DNA of 64,000 bases. Origin: Teichococcus rhizosphaerae (GTDB lineage: Bacteria > Pseudomonadota > Alphaproteobacteria > Acetobacterales > Acetobacteraceae). Shown here one piece after another: positions 36,565 to 45,304 of this stretch. The number at the start of each line of letters is the position of its first letter. Position 1 is the stretch's first letter. Both the position numbers and the translations under genes were made by a program. Where the stretch lies: positions 62,001-126,000 of the forward strand of contig NZ_PDNU01000012.1 in assembly GCF_002631185.1 (NCBI RefSeq). The letters run 5' to 3'. Under the pieces are notes generated by a model. It was given only the letters and a program-made list of their open reading frames with translations. It was not told where the DNA came from and made no database searches.

Positions 36565-36681
36565 ACCGAACGGCCCGCCAGGGGCAACTCCCCCCCCCGC
36601 GCCTCTGGCGGGCCACATCCCACCCTCGCCCCCCCTCCGGCCCGCGACCGGAGGCCGTGACAGCGGAAAGGAACCCCCACC

Positions 36682-37626
36682 ATGCAACTGCACGGCATCC
36701 ACCACCTGACCGCCGTCTCGGCCGATGCCCGGGGCAACCACGCCTTCTACACCGGCCCCATGGGCATGCGGCTGGTGAAGAAGACCGTGAACCAGGACGA
36801 CACCAGCGCCTACCACCTGTTCTATGCCGATGGCGAGGCGAGCCCCGGCACCGACCTCACCTTCTTCGAATGGCCGGTGGAGCGCGAGCGGCGCGGCACC
36901 GCCAGCGTCACCCGCACCGGGCTGAGGGTGAATGGCGAGGCGGCGCTGGCCTACTGGGCCGAGCGGCTGGCGCGGAACGGCGCGACGCCGGGTGCGGTGC
37001 GCCAGATCGACGGCCGGCTGCAGCTCGACTTCGAGGATTTCGAGGGGCAGCGCCTGGCGCTGGTCGATGACGGCGGCGCCGGCCCCGCCCACCCCTGGGC
37101 GCGCAGCCCCGTGCCGGCGGAGCACCAGATCCGCGGCCTCGGGCCCATCACCATGAGCGTGGCGGAGCTCGCCCCCTCCGAGGCCTTCGCGACGGAGGTG
37201 ATGGGCATGCGCCGCGCCCGCGCCTACCAGTCGGACGACGCCGATCCCGTCACGGTGCATGTGTTCGAGATGGGCGAGGGCGGCCCCGCCGCCGAGCTGC
37301 ACATGCGGGTGGAGCCGCATCTGCCGCGCGCCCGGCAGGGTGCCGGCGCCGTGCACCATGTGGCCTTCCGCATCCCCGATGCCGATTACGGCGCCTGGGT
37401 GGACCGCTTCAACCGCTACCGCCTGCGCTCCAGCGGCCCGGTGGACCGCTTCTACTTCCGCAGCCTCTACATCCGCGAGCCGGGCGGCATCCTCTACGAG
37501 ATCGCGACCGACGGCCCGGGCTTCGACGCGGACGAGCCGAAGGAGGCGCTGGGCGAGCGCCTAGCCCTGCCGCCCTTCCTGGAGCCGCGGCGCGCCGACA
37601 TCGAGCGCGGCCTGAAGCCGCTCTGA
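36682..37626 (+). CDS. VOC-family ring-cleaving dioxygenase (MhqO-like)
   Basis: A 314-residue protein with two tandem vicinal-oxygen-chelate domains. It begins [20 protein letters not shown] and has [18 protein letters not shown] and [15 protein letters not shown] in the second half; His, His and Glu positions for metal are present. Relatives are glyoxalase-like enzymes and hydroquinone dioxygenases. AAAGGAA lies about 10 bases upstream. It is 117 bases after wrbA in the same direction; reduced hydroquinone from WrbA is a plausible substrate by analogy with the Firmicutes mhq genes. Confidence 0.88.
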   Translation: MQLHGIHHLTAVSADARGNHAFYTGPMGMRLVKKTVNQDDTSAYHLFYADGEASPGTDLTFFEWPVERERRGTASVTRTGLRVNGEAALAYWAERLARNGATPGAVRQIDGRLQLDFEDFEGQRLALVDDGGAGPAHPWARSPVPAEHQIRGLGPITMSVAELAPSEAFATEVMGMRRARAYQSDDADPVTVHVFEMGEGGPAAELHMRVEPHLPRARQGAGAVHHVAFRIPDADYGAWVDRFNRYRLRSSGPVDRFYFRSLYIREPGGILYEIATDGPGFDADEPKEALGERLALPPFLEPRRADIERGLKPL

Positions 37627-37647
37627 TCCTGGCGCGGCGGCGGCCGG

Positions 37648-38640
37648 TCAGCCGCCGAACCGGTCTCGCCATGAAGGTTGCGCGCCCGCCCAGGGCAGCG
37701 CCGTGGCCGCGTGGACGCCGCGCGCGATGGCCCGCGCCATCACCAGCGTCGCCAGGTGGCCCAGCGCGGCGAGGTCCGCGCCGGGCCGCGCGCCGGTGGC
37801 CGCGGCGAAGACCGTGTCCCCGTCCGTGGGAGCGTGGGCGGGCAGCACGGCGCGCGCCAGCCCGTCATCGGCCATGATGGCCAGCCGCTTGGCCTGGGCC
37901 TTGCTCAGCACCGCGTCCGTCACCACCAGCCCGATGGTGGTGGCGGTGGGCGCGCCGCCCTTCAGGCGCGGCCGCAGGTCATCGGGCGTGAAGCGCCGCG
38001 GCAGGCCAAGGCCGCCGAACTCCGCCCCCTCCTCGAAGGGCGCCGCCCAGAAATGCGGGCCGTCCCCCACCAGCGGCGAGCCCACCGCGTTGACCGCCAC
38101 GATGGCCGCCACGCGGTGCCCGCTGGCGGTGACGCCGCTGGCCGAGCCGAGGCCGCCCTTCACCGTGGCGGTGGTGGCGCCCGTGCCGGCGCCGACGCTG
38201 CCGAGCGCGAAGCCGCCCGGCGCCGCCGCCCGCGCCGCCGCGTAGCCGAGGTCGCGATAGGGCGGGAAGCGGCCCCAGTCCTTGTCGCCGCCATTGAGCA
38301 GGTCGAACAGGATGGCCTGCGGCGCCAGCGGAATGGGCAGCCCGGCGAAGACCTGCCCGCGCCCCTGCTCGCGCAGCCAGGCCTGCACCCCGCCCGCCGC
38401 GTCCAGCCCGAAGGTGGAGCCGCCGGAAAGCACGATGGCATCGACCCGCTCCACCGTGGCGTCGCCGCCGAGCAGGGCGGTATCCCGCGTGCCGGGGGCG
38501 CCGCCGCCCACATGCACGGCGGCGATGGTGGGGCGGTCGAACAGCACCGCGGTGACGCCCGAGCCGAGCCGCTGGTCGGTGGCGTGGCCCACGGCCAGGC
38601 CGGGGATGTCGGTCAGCAGGTTCAGGGCGGAAGCGGTCAT
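37648..38640 (-). CDS. P1/S58-family N-terminal-nucleophile peptidase (DmpA-like)
   Basis: A 330-residue protein. It has DIPGLAVGHATDQRLGSGVT, VDAIVLSGGSTFGLDAAGGV, and GSVGAGTGATTATVKGGLGS followed by SASG, where the family self-cleaves before its nucleophile. Members are aminopeptidases or beta-peptidases (DmpA, BapA). The start at 38640 follows the family N-terminus; a longer open frame upstream runs through the divergent permease gene and is spurious. It is divergent from the Pot-type operon and may share its promoter region (141 bases). Confidence 0.88.
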   Translation of the reverse strand: MTASALNLLTDIPGLAVGHATDQRLGSGVTAVLFDRPTIAAVHVGGGAPGTRDTALLGGDATVERVDAIVLSGGSTFGLDAAGGVQAWLREQGRGQVFAGLPIPLAPQAILFDLLNGGDKDWGRFPPYRDLGYAAARAAAPGGFALGSVGAGTGATTATVKGGLGSASGVTASGHRVAAIVAVNAVGSPLVGDGPHFWAAPFEEGAEFGGLGLPRRFTPDDLRPRLKGGAPTATTIGLVVTDAVLSKAQAKRLAIMADDGLARAVLPAHAPTDGDTVFAAATGARPGADLAALGHLATLVMARAIARGVHAATALPWAGAQPSWRDRFGG

Positions 38641-38781
38641 GGCGGCATGATGGCGCGCGCGGCGCGGCTTGCAAACCGGCGCAATGTCTGCGACGTCGCG
38701 GCGACCATGGCCGGCACGGATGCGGCGCCCTCGACGCGGGGGGCCCGATCCGGGCAGGTTATGGCCTGGAGGTCCAACCGC

Positions 38782-39591
38782 ATGCTTCTGCCCGCTCCCC
38801 GCCGCCTGCTGTTCCACGCAGCGATCGGTGCGGCCTTTCTGCTGATGCTGGCGCCGGTCGCGATGGTGATGATCATCAGCGTGTTCCGGCAGGAGATCGT
38901 CAGCTTTCCGCCGCCCGGCCTGACGCTGGAATGGTACGTGAACGCATGGGCGCGGCAGGAATTCGCACGCGGCTTCCTCACCAGCCTGCAGGTGGCGCTG
39001 CTGGCCACCGCCATCGGCGTGCCGCTGGGCACGGCGGCGGCGCTGGCCCTGCAGCGCAGCGCCATCAAGGGCAAGGGCGCGCTCAACACCCTGCTGCTGG
39101 GGCCGCTCGCGGTGCCCGGCGTGGTGGCGGGCACCGCGCTCTACATGTTCTACCTGCGCGCGGAGTTCTGGCTGGACCGCGACCTGACGGCGACGCTGGA
39201 AGGCCTCGTCGCCGCGCATGTGCTGCTCACCATTCCCTGGACGGTGCGGCTGGTCTCGGCCAGCCTGCAGGGGCTGGACCGCACGGCGGAGGAGGCGGCG
39301 GCCAATCTCGGCGCGCGGCCGCTCACCGTGTTCCGCCGCGTGACGCTGCCGATGCTGCGGCCGGGCATCGTCGCCGCCGCGCTGTTCTCCTTCATCCAGA
39401 GCTTCGAGAACCTGGAGCTGACGCTGCTGCTGGTGGGGCCGGGCCGCACCACCCTGCCCGTCGCCATGCTGAGCTACCTCGAGTTCCGCATCGACCCGAC
39501 GCTCGCCGCCGTGGCCACGGTGCAGATCCTGCTGGTAGCCGGGCTGATGCTGATCACCGATCGCTTCGTGAAACTGTCGAGGGTCGTCTGA
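38782..39591 (+). CDS. potC: PotC-type ABC transporter permease
   Basis: A 269-residue membrane protein with six hydrophobic helices and the permease loop EEAAANLGARPLTVFRRVTL (EAA motif). It belongs to the spermidine/putrescine importer family. GGAGG at 38768-38772 favours the ATG at 38782 over one at 38761. It opens an operon with the ATPase, binding protein and second permease, then an amidohydrolase and a COG0523 protein. The cargo is not known. Confidence 0.9.
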   Translation: MLLPAPRRLLFHAAIGAAFLLMLAPVAMVMIISVFRQEIVSFPPPGLTLEWYVNAWARQEFARGFLTSLQVALLATAIGVPLGTAAALALQRSAIKGKGALNTLLLGPLAVPGVVAGTALYMFYLRAEFWLDRDLTATLEGLVAAHVLLTIPWTVRLVSASLQGLDRTAEEAAANLGARPLTVFRRVTLPMLRPGIVAAALFSFIQSFENLELTLLLVGPGRTTLPVAMLSYLEFRIDPTLAAVATVQILLVAGLMLITDRFVKLSRVV

Positions 39592-39622
39592 CCGTGCCAC
39601 ACCACGCCGAGGATAATCACTG

Positions 39623-40669
39623 ATGGGCAGCCTGGTGCTGGAGGCGCTGAGCAAGCGCTATGGCTCATCCACCGCGGTGGAGCGGGTCGATCTGGAGGTG
39701 GCGCAGGGCGAGATGGTGGCGCTGCTCGGCCCCTCGGGCTGCGGCAAGACGACGACGCTGCGCATGGTGGCGGGCTTCATCCCGCCGAGCGGCGGCCGCG
39801 TCCTCATCGGCGGCCAGGACGTGACGCGGGCGCCGCCCTATGCGCGCGACACGGGCATGGTGTTCCAGTCCTACGCGCTGTTTCCGCATATGAGCGTGGC
39901 GCAGAACGTCGCCTTCGGGCTGGAGATGCGCAAGGTGGGCCGCGCCGAGCGCGATGAGCGGGTGATGGAGGCGCTGCGGCTGGTGCGGCTCGACCACCTG
40001 GCCGACCGGCTGCCGCGCCAGCTCTCGGGCGGGCAGCAGCAGCGCGTGGCGCTGGCCCGCGCGCTGGTGGTGAACCCGGCCGTGTTCCTGCTTGACGAGC
40101 CGCTCTCCAACCTCGACGCCAAGCTACGCGGCGAGGTGCGGATGGAGATCCGCGCGCTGCAGCAGCGCCTGGGCCTGACCACCCTGATCGTGACGCACGA
40201 CCAGGAGGAGGCGCTGACCATGGCCGACCGGCTGGTGGTGATGGAGCGCGGCCGGGTGCGGCAGGTGGGCACGGCCGAGGAGCTCTACGAGCATCCGGCC
40301 GATCCCTTCGTCGCCGGCTTCGTCGGCCGCTGCAACCTGGTTTCCGGCCGGCTGGAGGGGGGTGGCTTCCGGGCCGAGAGCGGCGCGCTGCTGCGCTGCG
40401 ACAGCACGGGCGCGCCGGCCGATGCCGCGCTGCTGGCGCTGCGGCCGGAGCGGATCCGCCTCGATCCGGACCCGGCGGGCGAGGCGCGTATCACGGCCGT
40501 GACCTATCTCGGCGCGCAGACGGAGTATCATGTCGAGCAGCGCGGCACGACGCTGCTGGTGACGCGCCCCACGCCGCCGCTTGGCGACCCGATGCGGCGC
40601 CTTGCCGTGGGCGATGCCGTGGTGCTGAGCTGGGACGCCGCCGCGGTGCGGCTGCTGCCGGCCGCCTGA
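39623..40669 (+). CDS. potA: PotA-type ABC transporter ATPase
   Basis: A 348-residue ATPase with Walker A LLGPSGCGKTTTLRMV, Q-loop VFQSYALFPHMSV, signature LSGGQQQRVALARAL, Walker B VFLLDEPLSNLDA and His switch IVTHDQEEALTMA. The C-terminal TOBE-like domain (about 240-348) is present. It powers the importer together with the flanking permeases. It begins 31 bases after potC. Confidence 0.94.
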   Translation: MGSLVLEALSKRYGSSTAVERVDLEVAQGEMVALLGPSGCGKTTTLRMVAGFIPPSGGRVLIGGQDVTRAPPYARDTGMVFQSYALFPHMSVAQNVAFGLEMRKVGRAERDERVMEALRLVRLDHLADRLPRQLSGGQQQRVALARALVVNPAVFLLDEPLSNLDAKLRGEVRMEIRALQQRLGLTTLIVTHDQEEALTMADRLVVMERGRVRQVGTAEELYEHPADPFVAGFVGRCNLVSGRLEGGGFRAESGALLRCDSTGAPADAALLALRPERIRLDPDPAGEARITAVTYLGAQTEYHVEQRGTTLLVTRPTPPLGDPMRRLAVGDAVVLSWDAAAVRLLPAA

Positions 40670-40716
40670 TGGATCGGCAGAACGACACGATGTCCACGAA
40701 CAACGGGAGACAAGGC

Positions 40717-41757
40717 ATGACGATGACCCGCCGCGCGGCGCTGACCGGCAGCGCCGCCGCCCTCGCATCCATCACCGCCGGCCTGCCGGGCCTCGCCCAC
40801 GCGCAGTCGAAGCAGGTGGTCGTCGGCACCTGGGGCGGCGACTATGGCGAGCTGCTGCGCCAGAACATCGACCAGCCGCTGATGGCGCCCCAGGGCATCG
40901 AGGTGCTCCAGGACGTGGCCAACGCCGACCCGCGCAAGACCAAGCTGCTGGCCGAGCGCCAGGCGCGGCGCGGCACCTACGACATCGCCTGCCTGTCGGA
41001 CACCGACATGCACATGATCTCCGCGCAGAACGCGTTCGACACGCTGGAGACGGGCCGGCTGAAGCGCGGGGGCGCGATCCTGCCGGCGCTGGCCAAGACC
41101 TACGCGGTGCCGCACATCTATTCGGCGCTGGTGCTGCTCTACAATCCGAGCAAGGTGACCACGCCGCCCACCGGCTTCGCCGACATGTGGGACCCGAAGT
41201 ATCGCGGCCGCGTCGGCTTCTCCGACATCCTCTACAGCACCAACACCTTCGCGGCCGCCATGGCCGGCGGCGGCGGCTTCAGCGACTACGAGCCCGCCAA
41301 GAAGAAGCTGATGGAGATGCGCTCGCTCGACGGCCGCATCTACCCTTCGAACGAGGCGCTGGCCGCGGCGCTGAAGTCCGAGGAGGTGTGGATGACGCCG
41401 ATGTGGCTGGCGCGCGGCTTCATGTGGCAGAAGGCCGGCATCCCGGTGAAGCATGTGGTGCCGAAGGAAGGCGCCTACGCCATCGTCTTCGAGGCGGCGG
41501 TGCCGAGGAACAGCCGCAACAAGGACAATGCCTACGCCTATCTCGACGCCATGCTGGACCCCAAGGCGCAGGTCGCCTTCGCCGACCGCATGGGCTACCT
41601 GCCGACGGTGAAGGATGCCCAGCTCCCGGCCGAGATCGCCCGGCAGATCAGCCTGAGCGAGGCCGAGCAGGAGCGGCTGCGCGCCCCGGACTACGACTAC
41701 CTGCTGAAGTCGCACGGCGAGATCCTCGACTTCTGGAACAAGCAGTTCAAGGCATAA
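40717..41757 (+). CDS. potD: PotD-type periplasmic binding protein
   Basis: A 346-residue extracellular solute-binding protein. The N-terminus MTMTRRAALTGSAAALASI with a later AHAQS has twin arginines, so export by Tat is possible. The mature part starts VVVGTWGGDYGELLRQNI and has YNPSKVTTPPTGFADMWDPK and YLPTVKDA, as in the polyamine/opine-binding group. GGGAGACAAGG (40705-40714) supports this start over 40669. The ligand could be a polyamine, opine or amide; the linked amidohydrolase suggests an amide or cyclic amide. Confidence 0.88.
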   Translation: MTMTRRAALTGSAAALASITAGLPGLAHAQSKQVVVGTWGGDYGELLRQNIDQPLMAPQGIEVLQDVANADPRKTKLLAERQARRGTYDIACLSDTDMHMISAQNAFDTLETGRLKRGGAILPALAKTYAVPHIYSALVLLYNPSKVTTPPTGFADMWDPKYRGRVGFSDILYSTNTFAAAMAGGGGFSDYEPAKKKLMEMRSLDGRIYPSNEALAAALKSEEVWMTPMWLARGFMWQKAGIPVKHVVPKEGAYAIVFEAAVPRNSRNKDNAYAYLDAMLDPKAQVAFADRMGYLPTVKDAQLPAEIARQISLSEAEQERLRAPDYDYLLKSHGEILDFWNKQFKA

Positions 41758-41760
41758 GCG

Positions 41761-42591
41761 ATGGCCGCGCTCGTCCTTCCCGCCGGGTTGCTGGTGGTCA
41801 TGCTGCTGGTGGCGCCGATGCTGCTGCTGGCGCGTATCTCGCTGAACCGCTTCAGCCCGACCGAACTGATGGTGGAGGCGACGACTGCGGAGAACTACTG
41901 GCGTGCGGTGCAGGACCCCTATTACCAGCAGGTGCTCGGCACCACGCTGGGCGTGGCGCTGGGCTGCACCGTGCTGGCCCTCGCCCTCGGCTTTCCCGCC
42001 GCCTACTGGCTGGCGCGGATGGAAAGCCGCTGGAAGAGCCTCGCCACCATCCTGGTGCTGTTCCCGCTGCTGGTGGGCAATGTCGTCCGCTCGGCGGGGT
42101 GGATGGCGCTGCTCGGCAATGAGGGCGCGATCAACGCCGCCCTGATGGGGATGGGCATCACCAGCCGGCCGCTGCCGCTGCTCTACAACACCGGCTCGGT
42201 GGTGGTGGGCATCGTCGCGGTCGTGCTGCCCTACATGATCCTGACGCTGGCCGCCGTCATCGAGGGCATCCCGCGCCAGGCGGAGGAGGCGGCCGCCAAT
42301 CTGGGCGGGCGGCCGATGACGGTGTTCCGCCGCGTGGTGCTGCCGCTCGCGCTGCCCGGCGTGGTGGCGGGCTCGGTGCTGGTGTTCATCCTGTGCATGA
42401 ACGCCTACGCGACACCCGTGCTGCTGGGCGGGCCGCAGTTCAAGATGATGGCGCCCGCCGTCTATGACCAGTTCGTGCGCGGCAACAACTGGCCCTTCGG
42501 CGCCGCGCTCGCCTTCATCCTGCTGGCGGTGACGCTGGTGCTGACGGTGGTCGGCAGCACGCTGCTCGGGCGCCGCTACCGCGCGGCGTGA
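41761..42591 (+). CDS. potB: PotB-type ABC transporter permease
   Basis: A 276-residue membrane protein with six hydrophobic helices and the EAA loop EEAAANLGGRPMTVFRRVVL. It completes the Pot-type importer. It starts 3 bases after the binding-protein stop. Unusually, the two permease genes are not adjacent: the order is C-A-D-B. Confidence 0.9.
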   Translation: MAALVLPAGLLVVMLLVAPMLLLARISLNRFSPTELMVEATTAENYWRAVQDPYYQQVLGTTLGVALGCTVLALALGFPAAYWLARMESRWKSLATILVLFPLLVGNVVRSAGWMALLGNEGAINAALMGMGITSRPLPLLYNTGSVVVGIVAVVLPYMILTLAAVIEGIPRQAEEAAANLGGRPMTVFRRVVLPLALPGVVAGSVLVFILCMNAYATPVLLGGPQFKMMAPAVYDQFVRGNNWPFGAALAFILLAVTLVLTVVGSTLLGRRYRAA

Positions 42592-42647
42592 CGGGGGCGC
42601 CGCTCCCGCCGCCCTTTTCCCGCCCCATCAAGAAAGGAAGCCTCCCC

Positions 42648-44258
42648 ATGGCGGAGACCGTCGAGATCGGTGAGGAAATCACCGCGCACAACCTGAAGAT
42701 GGGCATGCCGCCCGTGCCGGCGGCCACCGCGCGCGACCGGGGGCAGGGGCCCTACGGCCGCATGGTGCTGCGTGGCGCCACGATCATCGACGGCACCGGC
42801 GCGCCGCCCTGGGGCCCGGCCGACATCGTCATCGAGCGCGACCGCATCGCCGCCATCGTCGCGGTGGGCGTCCCCGGCAAGCCGATCAGCCCTTCCCGCC
42901 GCCCGCCCGAGGGCGAGGTGGAGATCGACTGCCACGGCAGGTTCGTGACGCCCGGCCTGATCGACTGCCACACCCACACCGGCGTGCCCTACCACGCGCT
43001 GCACGGCACGCCCGCGCCGGCCGACTACGTGTACAAGCTGTGGCTGGCGCATGGCGTCACCACCATCCGCGAGATGGGCAGCTTCAGCGGCCTCGGCTGG
43101 ATGCTGGAGCAGAAGGCGGCCTCGGCGGCCAACCGCATCGCCGCGCCCAACATCGTGGCGCATTCCTACTTCCCCGCCGTCAACGACATGCTCAAGACCA
43201 TCCACACGCCGGAGGAAGGGCGCGCCTGGCTGCGCCGCCTGGCCGAGCGCGGCGCGGATGGCGTGAAGTTCTTCGGCGCGCCCCCCGCCATCATGAAGGC
43301 GGCGCTGGAGGAGTGCCGCGCGCTCGGCCTGCGCACCGGCTGCCACCACGCGCAGCAGGCGGTGACGCGGATGAACGCGCTGACCACCGCCGAATGGGGC
43401 CTGACCAGCGCCGAGCACTATTACGGCCTGCCCGAGGCGCTCTACGACAGCCGCATCGTCCAGAGCTACCCGAGCGGCTACAACTACAACGACGAGTATT
43501 TCCGCTTCTCCTCCGCCGGCCAGACCTTCCAGCAGGCGGCCGAGCCGGGAAGTGCCAAGTGGAACGCGGTGATGCAGCGTTTCCTCGACCTCGACTTCAC
43601 CTTCGTGCCCACCTTCAGCATCTACGACGCCAACCGCGACGTGATGCGCACCCGCCGGGCCGACTGGCACGACGACTACACCTGGCCCAGCATGTGGCGC
43701 TTCTTCCAGCCGGCGCGCGGCGGCCACGGCTCCTACTGGTTCCGCTGGGGCACGGCCAACGAGATCGACTGGAAGACGCATTACCGGCTCTGGATGGCCT
43801 TCATCAACGAATACAAGAACCGCGGCGGCCGGGTCTGCACCGGCAGCGATTCCGGCTTCATCTTCCAGACCTTCGGCTTCGGCTATGTGCGCGAGCTGGA
43901 GCTGCTGCAGGAGGCGGGCTTCAACCCGCTGGAGGTGCTGCGCTCCGCCACGCTGCAGGGCGCCGAGCTGCTCGGCATCGACGGCGAGACGGGCAGCGTC
44001 GAGGTCGGCAAGCGCGCCGACCTGCTGGTGCTGGACGAGAACCCGCTGGAGGACTTCAAGCTGCTCTACGGCACCGGCGCGCTGCGGCTGAACGACGCGA
44101 CCGGCAAGCCGGAATGGCGCCAGGCGCTGCGCCACACCATCCGCGCCGGGCTGGTGCTGGACGTGCCGGAGCTGCTGGCCGACCTGCGCCGCATGGTCGC
44201 CGCGCAGAAGGACGCCGAGGCGGAGACGGAGAGGGCCGGGGCGCCCGCGCCGGCATGA
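42648..44258 (+). CDS. Metal-dependent amidohydrolase
   Basis: A 536-residue amidohydrolase. Metal-site features appear in order: LIDCHTHTGVPYHALHG (His-x-His), a likely carbamylated Lys in GADGVKFFGAP, His in TGCHHAQQAVTRMN and SAEHYYG, and Asp in CTGSDSGF. The N-terminal beta sandwich starts VLRGATIIDGTGAPPWG. Family members hydrolyse imides, ureides, prolidase-type or N-acyl substrates. GAAAGGAAG lies about 6 bases before the start. Its stop overlaps the start of a COG0523 metallochaperone gene, which suggests assisted metal insertion. Confidence 0.9.
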   Translation: MAETVEIGEEITAHNLKMGMPPVPAATARDRGQGPYGRMVLRGATIIDGTGAPPWGPADIVIERDRIAAIVAVGVPGKPISPSRRPPEGEVEIDCHGRFVTPGLIDCHTHTGVPYHALHGTPAPADYVYKLWLAHGVTTIREMGSFSGLGWMLEQKAASAANRIAAPNIVAHSYFPAVNDMLKTIHTPEEGRAWLRRLAERGADGVKFFGAPPAIMKAALEECRALGLRTGCHHAQQAVTRMNALTTAEWGLTSAEHYYGLPEALYDSRIVQSYPSGYNYNDEYFRFSSAGQTFQQAAEPGSAKWNAVMQRFLDLDFTFVPTFSIYDANRDVMRTRRADWHDDYTWPSMWRFFQPARGGHGSYWFRWGTANEIDWKTHYRLWMAFINEYKNRGGRVCTGSDSGFIFQTFGFGYVRELELLQEAGFNPLEVLRSATLQGAELLGIDGETGSVEVGKRADLLVLDENPLEDFKLLYGTGALRLNDATGKPEWRQALRHTIRAGLVLDVPELLADLRRMVAAQKDAEAETERAGAPAPA

Positions 44259-45250
44259 GCGGCGCGGGCATGGAGGACGCCGCCGAGTTCATCCTGCTCG
44301 CCGGCTTCCTGGGCAGCGGCAAGACGACGCTGCTGGTGGACTGGCTGCGGCTGCCCGAGGCGGCGGACACGGCGGTGATCGTCAACGAGGCGGGGCAGAT
44401 CGACGTGGACGGCGCCGTCATCGCCACGGGCGGCACCCTGCCCATGGCGCTGCTGAGCAATGGCTGCGTCTGCTGCTCGCTGACCAACGACCTCGTCTTC
44501 ACCGTCGAGGCGCTGCTGCGGCAGCGGATGGAGACGGGCAAGCCGCCCTTCCGCCGCATCGTGCTGGAATGCAGCGGCCTGTCCAGGCCGGGGCCGATCC
44601 TGCGCTCCCTCGGGCCGCTGGCGCCGCTCGGGCTGCGGGTGCGGGTGGTGGCCACCTGCGACGCCGCCCAGGCGGCCGAGCGCGCGGCGCATTTCGAGGA
44701 GTTCGCGGCCCAGCTCGCCGCCGCCGACACGGTGGTGTTCACCAAGCTGGACCAGACTTCGCCCGAGGCCGCGCAGGCGCTGGCCGCCTCCATCAACCCG
44801 CTGGCCCGGGCGGTGGTGGAGCCGGACCGCGCCGCCCGCGCCCTGGCGGCCTTCACCGCGCCTCCGGGCCGTGCCTCCAGCCTGCCGGAAGGGGAGGCGG
44901 GCGCGCATCCCCGCGTCTCGGTGCTGCTGGCAAGGTTCACACCGGAGGCGAGCTGGGAGGACCGGCTGGACTGGCTGGAGAACCTGGCCGCCTTCGCTGG
45001 CGAGCGCCTGTTGCGCGTGAAGGGCTTCCTGCACCCGCCCGAGCAGCCCGGCCTTGCCGTGCTGGTGCAGGGGGTCGGCACGCTGTTCAGCCCCATGGTG
45101 CCGATGCCGCGCGGCGAGCGCACGCCCGAGGCGCTGGTGGTGATCCTGCGAGACCTGGAACTGGAGGCGGTGCGGCAGATGATGCCGGAGGCGCCGGCCT
45201 GGATCAGCCGCCTTTCCGGCAACCGCCTGCACTGCGCCGGCGTGGGCTGA
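44255..45250 (+). CDS. COG0523 (CobW/P47K) metal-handling GTPase
   Basis: A 331-residue GTPase: Walker A LLAGFLGSGKTTLLVDW, the metal-binding SNGCVCCSL (C-x-C-C), a switch region VLECSGLSRPGPIL, and VVFTKLD for guanine recognition. The C-terminal CobW-type domain is present (about 235-331). COG0523 proteins deliver Zn, Co or other metals to client enzymes. ATGA overlap with the amidohydrolase gene implies it serves that enzyme. The gene contains an exact 16-base copy of the replication iteron (44926-44941), using the rare codons GCA, AGG and ACA. Confidence 0.9.
   Translation: MSGAGMEDAAEFILLAGFLGSGKTTLLVDWLRLPEAADTAVIVNEAGQIDVDGAVIATGGTLPMALLSNGCVCCSLTNDLVFTVEALLRQRMETGKPPFRRIVLECSGLSRPGPILRSLGPLAPLGLRVRVVATCDAAQAAERAAHFEEFAAQLAAADTVVFTKLDQTSPEAAQALAASINPLARAVVEPDRAARALAAFTAPPGRASSLPEGEAGAHPRVSVLLARFTPEASWEDRLDWLENLAAFAGERLLRVKGFLHPPEQPGLAVLVQGVGTLFSPMVPMPRGERTPEALVVILRDLELEAVRQMMPEAPAWISRLSGNRLHCAGVG
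44926..44941 (+). repeat. Distant iteron copy inside the COG0523 gene
   Basis: GCTGGCAAGGTTCACA matches the first 16 of 17 bases of the origin iteron, about 42 kb away. It encodes Leu-Ala-Arg-Phe-Thr in frame with the gene. It may bind RepA. The match is seen directly; the function is inferred. Confidence 0.6.
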
Positions 45251-45269
45251 ACAGCCCCGGGAGGGGCGG

Positions 45270-45303
45270 GGCGCCCGGGAGGCGGAAACGCCCCCCGGAC
45301 GCC
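45270..45303. terminator. Long hairpin between convergent genes
   Basis: GGCG and CGCC around a GAAA loop, extended by CCGGG and CCCGG and an outer GGCG/CGCC with two mismatches, lie between the COG0523 stop and the glpD stop. It reads as a bidirectional terminator without a T-tract. Confidence 0.6.
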
Positions 45304-45304
45304 T

